In this document: one piece after another, positions 46,214-53,796 of the stretch
Layout of the letters: the number at the start of each line of letters is the position of its first letter
How positions within the stretch are numbered: position 1 is the stretch's first letter
Origin: Hymenobacter cellulosilyticus
GTDB taxonomy: Bacteria; Bacteroidota; Bacteroidia; Cytophagales; Hymenobacteraceae
Length of the DNA stretch: 64,000 nt
Reading direction: 5' to 3'
NCBI RefSeq assembly: GCF_022919215.1
Contig: NZ_CP095046.1
Span: 3,400,501-3,464,500 of the forward strand
Position numbers and translations under genes: made by a program
Notes under the pieces: model-generated
What the model was told of the DNA's origin: nothing
What the model saw: only the letters and a program-made list of their open reading frames with translations
The model's database searches: none

Positions 46214-46777
46214 TTATTGTTTAATGTGTGTTATATAATCAATGTATAAGTAGTCGTTAACAGTTGGGTCGACCGCAAATGATTCGCCCGTTGATTTATT
46301 TTCAATTACTACAAAATCGTGGTCTTTGAAAAACGAAGAGTTAAAGTATTTATGAACATTATTTCCCAGAAAATAGAGTTGTCCGACTTGGGGCTTTGCA
46401 TTCCATTCGTCGGCAAGATTGTTTTTTCTTAGTAAGTAGTTGCACGTTGTGGCGAAGAACGAAGCATACCTAATGCAGTGAGACGTCTTGGAGCTTACCA
46501 GCTTGTTTGGATCATTATCGTTTTTGTTAGCTGTAAAGCGCAGCTGTCTGGAGGTTAGGGAAAGCCCAAGTTTGATGACCTGCTCGATATTTAGGTTGGT
46601 TGCTTTATTACTGCTTGCGTTAAGGTAGCTCGTAAGGTTTTTGTTGGTTACCGAATAAGTAGCCCGAGTGCCAACCGACTCATAGGTTATAAGATACCGG
46701 TAAAGCCAACCGCGAAATAGAATTCCGACTGTCGATAGAACGAAGGTTATAAGCAAAATTCGTTTGAATACTTTCAT
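46214..46777 (-). CDS. Low-GC hypothetical protein with a possible papain/transglutaminase-like triad
   Basis: The 187-residue protein has an N-terminal membrane segment (FKRILLITFVLSTVGILF). The C-terminal half contains SHCIRYASFFATTCNY, KDHDFVVIENKSTGESFAVDP, giving C101, H153 and D170 in the order and spacing of transglutaminase/papain-like enzymes. That assignment is an inference from motif order only. The gene is rich in Asn, Lys and Ser codons and is visibly lower in GC than its neighbours, consistent with horizontal acquisition. It sits in the gap between pta and ackA. Confidence 0.55.
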   Translation of the reverse strand: MKVFKRILLITFVLSTVGILFRGWLYRYLITYESVGTRATYSVTNKNLTSYLNASSNKATNLNIEQVIKLGLSLTSRQLRFTANKNDNDPNKLVSSKTSHCIRYASFFATTCNYLLRKNNLADEWNAKPQVGQLYFLGNNVHKYFNSSFFKDHDFVVIENKSTGESFAVDPTVNDYLYIDYITHIKQ

Positions 46778-46973
46778 CGTTCAACTATCCTTGCGTGCTG
46801 CTAAATAGAGTATTTGCTTTAACCCACCTGTTAGAACTGATGGTAGGGAGGTTGTCTTCTTAATAGGTAAATACTACTAATAATATGGTTGCCTTCTATT
46901 AGCTGTCAGCAGAGTTGAGAATTCATGCTGTAATTCAGTGGTGACGGCTTCATCAGAATGGAAATTTTATGGA
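46778..46973. other. AT-rich intergenic region upstream of the low-GC gene
   Basis: This stretch presumably holds the promoter of the low-GC gene (minus strand) and the end of the 47089-47388 transcript. No ORF or clear promoter box is supported. Confidence 0.35.
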
Positions 46974-47015
46974 GCAACAGGAAGCCTGACGTAGCTACGT
47001 CAGGCTTCCTGTTGC
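46974..47015. repeat. Perfect 42-bp palindrome
   Basis: The sequence from GCAACAGGAAGCC to GGCTTCCTGTTGC is self-complementary over all 42 positions (21-bp arms, centre GTAGCTAC). It lies 73 bp downstream of the 47089-47388 gene stop on the minus strand and probably works as its terminator. Confidence 0.88.
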
Positions 47016-47088
47016 TAGGATATTTATATACAACTAGTGTAATTCTATACAAGGATAAGATAAAGGGTAGCGGCTTGGATATATAATC

Positions 47089-47388
47089 CTACAAGCTCTT
47101 CATCATCAGGTCAATTTTGTCGAAAAGCTCTCCTACACCCAGGGAGGACCAGATAATGAGCGCGCCGAGAAGAACCTTGGCGATGGGAGGAATGCGTAAG
47201 CCCGTCTTTTCCATGATTAAGGAATTTACGGGAGGGAAATAAGCCAGGGAAAGTACGATGATAAAGATTCCGAAGCCGGGGTCGTTGCCCCAGAAGGTGT
47301 TTACCATTCCGATAGCCAGAACGACTAGGCCAAACAGCCAGCCAACTAGATTCGAAACGATTGTCGAAGGATTTGAGGTGGTGTCCAT
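47089..47388 (-). CDS. Small hypothetical membrane protein
   Basis: The 99-residue protein has three predicted membrane helices (IVSNLVGWLFGLVVLAIGMV, GFGIFIIVLSLAYF, IAKVLLGALIIWSSLGVG). A conserved-looking loop NTFWGNDPGFGIF lies between the first two. I do not recognise the family. It is transcribed away from ackA and ends near the 42-bp palindrome. Confidence 0.6.
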   Translation of the reverse strand: MDTTSNPSTIVSNLVGWLFGLVVLAIGMVNTFWGNDPGFGIFIIVLSLAYFPPVNSLIMEKTGLRIPPIAKVLLGALIIWSSLGVGELFDKIDLMMKSL

Positions 47389-47876
47389 GACTGTTGCTTT
47401 AGGAATCAGGGGTTGTTGAAAAAAGAGAAAAGGGTTGCCACCAAGGTTTGCACCACTGCTGTAAAGGCTTGCTTATCAGATTTATGGCAACTTGTGATGG
47501 AGAAATCTTTGGGTGCCGGCATGGCTCACTCTGGGCAAGAAAGCGGCGAGTGCTATGGAGGGAAGCTTTTGCCTTTAAAGATGCTTCAAAAGTACTTTGT
47601 TTCTCAAAGCAAACAAGCGCAGTCGGTTAATTTTTCTAATTTTCTTTTTGTGGTTGACATAGAGGCAGCCAAAAAAGGCCGAAGCGGGAGACTCGGGTAG
47701 CGCGGCCGTGGCAACCCTTAAAGCGCCGATTGCCACGAACTTAGAGACTTGGGAGGGCGGCGCAGGCAGGTAGAGCGCCCGGCGGAGTGTACTTTGCCGG
47801 CTCAAAGCGCGTAGTGTCGTTTACAACCAACTATTCCGCCTGGCTTCCAACTCCCAGGCCGGGGCGGACTTTCTCT
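47389..47876. other. Intergenic region upstream of ackA
   Basis: The 488 bp carry a 95-codon frame (47413-47700) with low-complexity-like composition that I do not accept as a gene. A TACTTTG sequence at about 47789 is a possible promoter element for ackA. Confidence 0.35.
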
Positions 47877-49081
47877 ATGAACATCTTCGTCGTCAACTCC
47901 GGCAGCTCGTCCATTAAGTACCAACTCTTTCGCTGGCCCGCCGAGCAGCCGGTTTGCAGCGGGCTGGTGGAGCGTATCGGCCTGCCTGATTCCGTTATTT
48001 CCCACACGGTATACACCGCCGGAGCCGAGCCCCGCAAGCAGCAGCGTACCTTGGCGCTAGCCGACCACGAGGCTGGTCTGCGCGAGGTGGTGGGCCTGCT
48101 CACCGAGGGTGAAACGGCCGTCATTCAGAATCCGGCCGATATTCACGTCATTGGGCACCGGGTGGTGCACGGCGGGGAGGAGTTTGCGGCTACCACGCTT
48201 ATTACGCCGGCGGTGAAGGCCGAAATCAAGCGCCTGTTTGCCCTGGCTCCCTTGCACAATCCGGCCAATTACCGCGGTATTGAAGTGGCCGAGCAGCTGT
48301 TTCCCCAGGCCCGGCAGGTGGCAGTATTCGACACGGCCTTTCACCAGACCCTCCCAGAACACGCATTCCGCTACGCCTTGCCCGAAGCCTTGTATACCGA
48401 GCAGCGCATCCGCAAATACGGCTTTCACGGCACCAGCCACCAGTACGTGGCGACACAGGCCGTAACGCACCTGGGAAAGCCCGACGCCCGCCTGATTACC
48501 ATTCACCTCGGTAACGGGTGCAGCATGGCCGCCGTGCGGGGCAGTCGGGCCCTGGATACCAGCATGGGCTTCGGGCCCCTGGCCGGCTTGGTAATGGGCA
48601 CCCGCTCCGGCGACCTGGACCCTTCGGTGCTGCTGCATCTGCTCGGGCCCCTGGGCTACTCAGTGGAGCAGGTTAGCACGCTGCTCAACAAGCAAAGTGG
48701 TATGCTGGGTCTGACGGGCTTTAGCGACATGCGGGACGTAACCAAGGCCCTGGCTGCCGGCGACGCCCGCGCCAATCTAGCCTACGACTTATACGCCTAC
48801 CGAATTCGGCAATACATCGGGCTTACGCGGCCGTGCTCAACGGGCTGGACGCCATTGTGTTTACGGCCGGGGTGGGTGAAAACGACGCCCTGGTGCGCAC
48901 CCGCGTATGCCAGGACCTCGATTTCTTCGGCCTGGAGCTGGACGAGGACCAGAACCAGCGCCGGACCCCGGGCCTGCGCGACATCAGCACCTCCGAATCC
49001 CGCGCCCGTATCCTGGTAATTCCCACCAATGAGGAGCTGGAAATTGCCCGGCAGTGCGTCCAGCTGCTGGAAAATGCTTAG
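47877..49081 (+). CDS. ackA: Acetate kinase, frameshifted in a G run
   Basis: The N-terminus MNIFVVNSGSSSIKYQLF carries the phosphate-binding N-S-G-S-S-S motif. Other ASKHA signatures are GHRVVHGGEEF, VFDTAFHQTLPEHAF, KYGFHGTSHQYV and ITIHLGNGCSMAAVRGS. The frame breaks at GGG 48819-48821 after RIRQYIG; one more G gives AYAAVLNGLDAIVFTAGVGEND and a 401-residue protein, normal for AckA. The enzyme makes ATP and acetate from acetyl phosphate, after Pta. The long frame from 47787 was rejected as a start because residues before MNIF are not family-like. Confidence 0.93.
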
Positions 49082-49146
49082 TGGATTAAAAAGTAGCCCT
49101 TGAGTGGTGGTTTACCACGCAGGAGCTTATGCCTTGTTTAAAAAGT

Positions 49147-49175
49147 AGCGCCCAGACTACTGCTAGTTGGGCGCT
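49147..49175. terminator. Intrinsic terminator between ackA and the aldo/keto reductase gene
   Basis: AGCGCCCA and TGGGCGCT pair over 8 bp around a 13-nt loop, with AAAAAG upstream and CTTTAA downstream, serving convergent genes. Confidence 0.6.
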
Positions 49176-49213
49176 GCAGACTTTAATCGTAACCGATAAA
49201 CGGCGGCTGGACC

Positions 49214-50209
49214 TTATTCGGCTTGGAGAATCTGCTCAATGGCAGCTAGCTCATCGGGGGTGAAAGCCAGATTCTGCAGGCAGTGGAGCGAGTCGGTGAG
49301 CTGCTCGGGACGACTGGCCCCGATGAGCACCGAGGTTACCCGCTCATCCTTGAGCAGCCAGGCCAGGGCCATTTGGGCCAGGCTCTGCCCGCGGTTTTGG
49401 GCCAGCTCGTGCAGGCGCTGCACTTGGCCCAGGCGCTCAGGCGTAAGCTGGTTTTCGGTCAGGAAGCCGACGCCCTTGGCCACCCGCGAATCGGCGGGAA
49501 TGCCGTGCAGGTACTTATCGGTGAGCAGGCCCTGAGCCAGGGGCGAAAAGGGAATGCAGCCCACGCCTTCCTCGCCCAGCAAATCGAGCAGGCCGTCTTC
49601 GACCCAGCGCTCAAACATCGAATACTTGGGCTGGTGAATCAGGCAGGGCGTGCCCAGCTCGCGCAAAATGCGAAATGCTTCCCGGGCCTCGGCAGGCTGG
49701 TAGTTGCTGATGCCCACGTACAAGGCCTTGCCCTGGCGCACGATAAGGTCAAGGGCGCTCATGGTTTCCTCCAGGGGAGTGTCGGGGTCGGGGCGGTGGT
49801 GGTAAAAAATGTCGACGTACTCCAGGCCCATGCGGCGCAGGCTTTGGTCGAGGCTGCTGACCAGGTATTTCTTAGAACCCCACTCGCCGTAGGGGCCTTC
49901 CCACATGTGGTAGCCGGCTTTGGTGGAAATAATCAGCTCGTCACGGTAGCCGGCAAAATCCTCGCGCAGCACCCGGCCGAAGTTGAGCTCGGCCGAGCCG
50001 GGCGGCGGACCATAGTTGTTGGCCAGATCAAAGTGCGTTACGCCCGAGTCGAAAGCCCGGCGCAGGGTGCTGCGGCCCACGGAAAGCTGGTCCACGTCGC
50101 CGAAGTTGTGCCACAGGCCCAGGGACAGGGCCGGTAGTTTGAGGCCGCTGCGGCCGCTGCGGCGGTACGTCATGTCCTGGTAGCGGCTGGGGTTCGGTAA
50201 ATAGTGCAT
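49214..50209 (-). CDS. Aldo/keto reductase, YghZ/L-glyceraldehyde-3-phosphate-reductase-like
   Basis: The 331-residue enzyme has THFDLANNYGPPPGSAELNFG (Asp/Tyr), IISTKAGYHMWEGPYGEWGS, DIFYHHRPDPDTPLEETM (His) and VLIGASRPEQLTDSL (NADPH site). The NYGPPPGSAE and GPYGEWGS segments are characteristic of the YghZ group that reduces L-glyceraldehyde 3-phosphate and methylglyoxal. The ATG at 50209 begins MHYLPNPSRYQDMTYRRSG, as in the family. It lies just beyond the pectin locus on the same strand as the first acetylesterase, with 63 bp between them. Confidence 0.88.
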   Translation of the reverse strand: MHYLPNPSRYQDMTYRRSGRSGLKLPALSLGLWHNFGDVDQLSVGRSTLRRAFDSGVTHFDLANNYGPPPGSAELNFGRVLREDFAGYRDELIISTKAGYHMWEGPYGEWGSKKYLVSSLDQSLRRMGLEYVDIFYHHRPDPDTPLEETMSALDLIVRQGKALYVGISNYQPAEAREAFRILRELGTPCLIHQPKYSMFERWVEDGLLDLLGEEGVGCIPFSPLAQGLLTDKYLHGIPADSRVAKGVGFLTENQLTPERLGQVQRLHELAQNRGQSLAQMALAWLLKDERVTSVLIGASRPEQLTDSLHCLQNLAFTPDELAAIEQILQAE

Positions 50210-50272
50210 TGGTTGGAAGGAAGTAAAGCGAAAGAACGAGCGGACAAGATGGGCGGTAGCCGCCACATCTGG

Positions 50273-51067
50273 CTACGATTTCCGCAAATACTTGCGCAAA
50301 GCCAAGTTCTTCAACTCCCGTATTCCCTCGGCCACGGCCTGGGCATTGCGTCTGGCCCCCGCCTCGATGGTATGGGTGTGGTCGGTAGCGTTGAAATACG
50401 TGCTGCGCACGGCGGCTTCTCCCAGCTGGTCGTAGTGGTTGGCAGCCAGTAGGTTGAGGTCAAGGAAAGACGCGCCGCCTTGGCGGGCGGCTTCGGCGGC
50501 CCAGCGGCCGTAGTCGGCGCTGTTGCGGGTCACTTTGCCAGCGGTCCAGGCGTTGCGCGGAATCGGGGAGCAGACGATGGGCGTGGCGCCCTTGGCCTTG
50601 ATTTCGGCAATAAACTGACGCAGATACCAGCCGTAGGAATGCACCGTTTCGGGCTGTTTGGTGAGCAGGTTCACGATTTCCTGGGTTTCCTCGCCGTTGC
50701 TCTTGATGGTGCCCCGGGCCCGGGTCGAGTCGTTCACGGGGCTGCTGTCGTTGTGGCCAAACTGCATAATGACATAGTCGCCGGCCTTGATGCGGGGCAG
50801 CACCTTGGCCCAGTGGCCCTGGCTGCGAAAGGTGCGGGAGCTGGTGCCGCCCAGTGCGTAGTTCTCAACTGTAATGCGGGTCGTGTCGAAGTGAGCCGGC
50901 AGGAAGCTGCCCCAGCCCCAGAGGCCCCCGTCGCCGCGCCCTTTGCCGTTTTTCACGGTGGAGTCGCCGATAAGAAACAGCGTGGGCCGGGCTTTGGGCC
51001 GGGGCAGAAAAGCGGTGAGCAAGCTGAGGCCAAGCAGGAGGATGAGGGCGGTGCGGATGAATTTCAT
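50273..51067 (-). CDS. Rhamnogalacturonan acetylesterase (SGNH hydrolase)
   Basis: The 264-residue exported enzyme has a signal peptide or anchor (ALILLLGLSLLTAFL) and the SGNH blocks of the family: block I LIGDSTVKNG (Ser36), block II glycine in NYALGGTSSRTF, block III FGHNDSSP (Asn), and block V in ATDHTHTIEAGA (Asp/His). The FGHND and GWYLRQFIAEIKAKGATPIV segments match rhamnogalacturonan acetylesterases (CE12 type), which deacetylate rhamnogalacturonan-I. A second, related gene lies upstream across a type B repeat. Confidence 0.88.
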   Translation of the reverse strand: MKFIRTALILLLGLSLLTAFLPRPKARPTLFLIGDSTVKNGKGRGDGGLWGWGSFLPAHFDTTRITVENYALGGTSSRTFRSQGHWAKVLPRIKAGDYVIMQFGHNDSSPVNDSTRARGTIKSNGEETQEIVNLLTKQPETVHSYGWYLRQFIAEIKAKGATPIVCSPIPRNAWTAGKVTRNSADYGRWAAEAARQGGASFLDLNLLAANHYDQLGEAAVRSTYFNATDHTHTIEAGARRNAQAVAEGIRELKNLALRKYLRKS

Positions 51068-51116
51068 GAAAGGAAGAGGAGTGGAGGGGCAGCAGGTGCC
51101 GGGCAACTAAATCGTC

Positions 51117-51295
51117 TGTCATCCTGAACGGCGCGAAGCAGAGTGAAGGACCTTCCTCACCCTGGTGACAAACACTATTCAAGGCGCTAAAGCTGTTTGC
51201 CGGCAGCAGAAAAAAGGGTTTTGCACGTTGGTACAGCTGGTAATGGGGTAGGAGAGGAAGGTCCTTGGCAGGCGTAGGCCAGATGGAGGATGACA
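51117..51295. repeat. Type B inverted-repeat element, copy 2 (diverged)
   Basis: The element starts TGTCATCCTGAAC, contains GTGAAGGACCTTCCTCACC, and ends GAGGATGACA after GGAAGGTCCTTGGCAGG. The right arm is more degenerate than in copies 1 and 3. It separates the two acetylesterase genes. Confidence 0.75.
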
Positions 51296-51362
51296 GAATA
51301 AACACGTGGTTGCATGAACGTAGCTTCTGGCGCAGCAAGCCCGGAATGACGTGCAGGTGAGG

Positions 51363-52151
51363 CTACTTGCCTTTCGTCAGGTACTTGTTCAGCGCAATTT
51401 TCTTGTTCATTCGGATTCCTTCTACTACCGAAGTGGCATTAAGCAGGGCGCCGGCTTCGTTGGTGTGGGTATGGTCGCCGGCAAAGAGCTTGGCCACGGC
51501 CTCGGGGCCGAGTTGGTCGTATTTGGCGGCGGTCAGCTCGTTGAGGTCAATAAAGGCCACGTTCTCCTGCCGGGCCACCTCCCGGGCCCAGCCGCCAAAG
51601 TCGGAGCTGGCGCGCTTCACCCGGCCGTCCTGCCACTGGTTGCGCGGAATCATCGAAGCCACGATGGGCGTAGCGCCTTTGGCCTTGGCCTGGCGGATAA
51701 ACTGGCGCAGGTACCAGCCGTAGGTGTGCACCGTTTCGCGGCGGCCGTCGGGCCAAGTCAGCTCCTTGGTTTCCTCGCCGGTGCCGCGCAACACCCCGCG
51801 GCGCCCAGCCTTGGTAGTATCGGGCGGGCTGCCTTCGTTGTGGCCAAACTGCAGGAGCAGAAAGTCGCCGGGCCGCAGCAGCGAGTCGACCACGCGCCAG
51901 CGCTTCTCCGCCACAAAGGTGCGGGTGCTGCGCCCGGCCATGGCCCGGTTGTCAATCCTGATTTTGGTGGAATCGAAAAAAGCCGGCAGCTGCGTGCCCC
52001 AGCCCATTTGCGGGGCATTGGCATTGCGCACCGTCGAGTCGCCGATAAGGAACAGGGTGGGCCGCCGGGGCGGGCCGGCAAAAGCCAGCAGCACGCTGGT
52101 CAGCGCCAGGGTTAGCCAGAAGCCAAGAGAAGAAAGGGGAGAAGTTTTCAT
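51363..52151 (-). CDS. Rhamnogalacturonan acetylesterase (SGNH hydrolase), paralogue
   Basis: This 262-residue paralogue has a signal segment (FWLTLALTSVLLAFAG), block I LIGDSTVRNA with Ser39, a glycine block NRAMAGRSTRTF, FGHNEGSP (Asn) and a block V with Asp/His in AGDHTHTNEAGA. It shares GWYLRQFI and GATPIV with the neighbouring esterase. The two probably act on different acetyl positions or partner oligomers of pectin; which positions cannot be read from sequence. Confidence 0.86.
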   Translation of the reverse strand: MKTSPLSSLGFWLTLALTSVLLAFAGPPRRPTLFLIGDSTVRNANAPQMGWGTQLPAFFDSTKIRIDNRAMAGRSTRTFVAEKRWRVVDSLLRPGDFLLLQFGHNEGSPPDTTKAGRRGVLRGTGEETKELTWPDGRRETVHTYGWYLRQFIRQAKAKGATPIVASMIPRNQWQDGRVKRASSDFGGWAREVARQENVAFIDLNELTAAKYDQLGPEAVAKLFAGDHTHTNEAGALLNATSVVEGIRMNKKIALNKYLTKGK

Positions 52152-52579
52152 GGGGGCTGCCGGAGGAGAGCCAAATTACTCTACGGCAAGGACGCACGGC
52201 GGCCGGCGCGGGCCATCCTGCACTCTCCTGTGACTTACAACCGGCGGAGGGAGGCGCCGGTAAGCCACAAAAAGCAGCGTACCGAAGAGTACAGGAGGGT
52301 TTGGGCGCGGCCACCGATTTTCTTGCCAAACATAAAGCCGCGGTTGCTGCCCGCGGCTTTGTGGTCCACTTGTTTAGCCGCGCCCATGCACCCCAGCCGT
52401 TGCCTGCTCTTCGTGTTTGCTAGCTGCCGGCCTGGATCCGGCTTAAACAAATGGGTTATTTTTCGGGACAACTGCAAAGACCGAACGCCGGTAGGGGCGC
52501 GGGAAGTGGCAAAAGCCGGTTCCTAGCCCTATCTTCCGGGTTCAGCCTTTCCTTACCCGATTTCCTTTTCCTGTCCTCC
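52152..52579. promoter_or_regulatory. Divergent intergenic region of the PUL with a GC-rich hairpin
   Basis: The 428-bp region between divergent acetylesterase and GH105 genes contains a 10-bp hairpin (AAAGCCGCGG at 52334-52343, CCGCGGCTTT at 52351-52360) that resembles a terminator or attenuator. No ORF or obvious PUL regulator is present. Confidence 0.4.
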
Positions 52580-53731
52580 ATGAAGCTTCCTTCCCTGCTC
52601 ACCAATTCCCTTGCCGGCCTGAGTTTTCTGGGCCTGATGCTTACGGCTGCCCCGGCCGCGGCCCAAAAGCTGCCCAAGAAAGAAAAGGTGCTCAAAGCCA
52701 TGACCCTGACCAACGACTACTTCATGCAGAAGTGGCCTGATCCGGGCAAGGATATTATGACCAACAAGCTGCGCCCCAGTCATATCTGGACCCGCAGCGT
52801 GTATTACGAAGGCTTGATGGCTTTGTACCAGCTCGACAAGCAAAAGCGCTACTACGACTATGCCGTGGATTGGGCCGAAAAGCACAAGTGGGGCATCCGC
52901 AACGGCATTACCGACCGCGACGCTGACAACCAGTGCGCCGGCCAGACTTACATCGACCTCTACCTGATTGACCGCAAGCCCGAGCGCATCCGCGACATCA
53001 AGGCCTGCATCGACAACATGGTGAGCAGCCCGAAAATCGACGACTGGAGCTGGATTGATGCCCTGCAGATGGCTATGCCGGTATTTGCCAAGCTGGGCTC
53101 GGAGTACAACGACAGCCGCTACTACGAGAAGATGTACCAGATCTACAACTACTCGAAAACCCAGCACGGCGGCAAAGGCCTGTTCAACGCCACCGACGGC
53201 CTGTGGTGGCGCGACAAGGACTTTGTGGCGCCCTACAAGGAGCCCAACGGCCAAGACTGCTACTGGAGCCGCGGCAACGGCTGGGTGGTAGCGGCCATGG
53301 TGCGCGTGCTCGACGTGATGCCCCGCAGCGCCCCGCACCGCGACGAATACCTGCAGATGTACCAGACCATGATGAAAGCCCTGCCGCCCTTGCAGCGCCA
53401 GGACGGCTTCTGGAACGTGAGCCTGCACGACGAGACGCACTTCGGGGGCAAGGAACTCTCGGGCACAGCCCTGTTCGTGTACGGCATGGCCTGGGGCGTC
53501 AACCGCGGCCTGCTGGACCGCAAAATCTACCAGCCCATTATTGCCAAAGCCTGGCAGGGTATGATTAAGGACTGCCTGCACCCCGATGGCTTTCTGGGCT
53601 ACGTGCAGGGCACCGGCAAAGAGCCCAAGGACGGGCAGCCGGTAAGCTACACCAGCAAGCCCGATTTTGAAGACTACGGCCTGGGCTGCTTCCTGCTGGC
53701 CGGCAGTGAGGTCTATAAGCTGCAACCATAA
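52580..53731 (+). CDS. GH105 unsaturated rhamnogalacturonyl hydrolase
   Basis: The 383-residue protein has a signal peptide (ending PAAAQK) and an alpha/alpha-barrel typical of GH105. The catalytic Asp lies in WSWIDALQMAMPVF (about D160), flanked by DADNQCAGQTYIDLYL and WYRDKD-like WWRDKDF. Further barrel motifs include YWSRGNGWVVAAMVRVLD and DETHFGGKELSGTALFVYGMAWGVNRG. These enzymes remove the unsaturated galacturonyl residue left by rhamnogalacturonan lyases. The ATG at 52580 begins at the signal peptide. It heads a plus-strand operon-like run with the GH106 gene 65 bp downstream. Confidence 0.9.
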   Translation: MKLPSLLTNSLAGLSFLGLMLTAAPAAAQKLPKKEKVLKAMTLTNDYFMQKWPDPGKDIMTNKLRPSHIWTRSVYYEGLMALYQLDKQKRYYDYAVDWAEKHKWGIRNGITDRDADNQCAGQTYIDLYLIDRKPERIRDIKACIDNMVSSPKIDDWSWIDALQMAMPVFAKLGSEYNDSRYYEKMYQIYNYSKTQHGGKGLFNATDGLWWRDKDFVAPYKEPNGQDCYWSRGNGWVVAAMVRVLDVMPRSAPHRDEYLQMYQTMMKALPPLQRQDGFWNVSLHDETHFGGKELSGTALFVYGMAWGVNRGLLDRKIYQPIIAKAWQGMIKDCLHPDGFLGYVQGTGKEPKDGQPVSYTSKPDFEDYGLGCFLLAGSEVYKLQP

Positions 53732-53796
53732 CCGCGCTGGGGCAGCGGCCGGCGCAACCCGGCACGTTCCGCTGCCTCACCACCTTTTCCTTTTCT

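Noticed and set aside
47413..47700. 95-codon frame upstream of ackA
   Set aside because: Begins inside the leader of the opposite-strand gene and reads as random composition.
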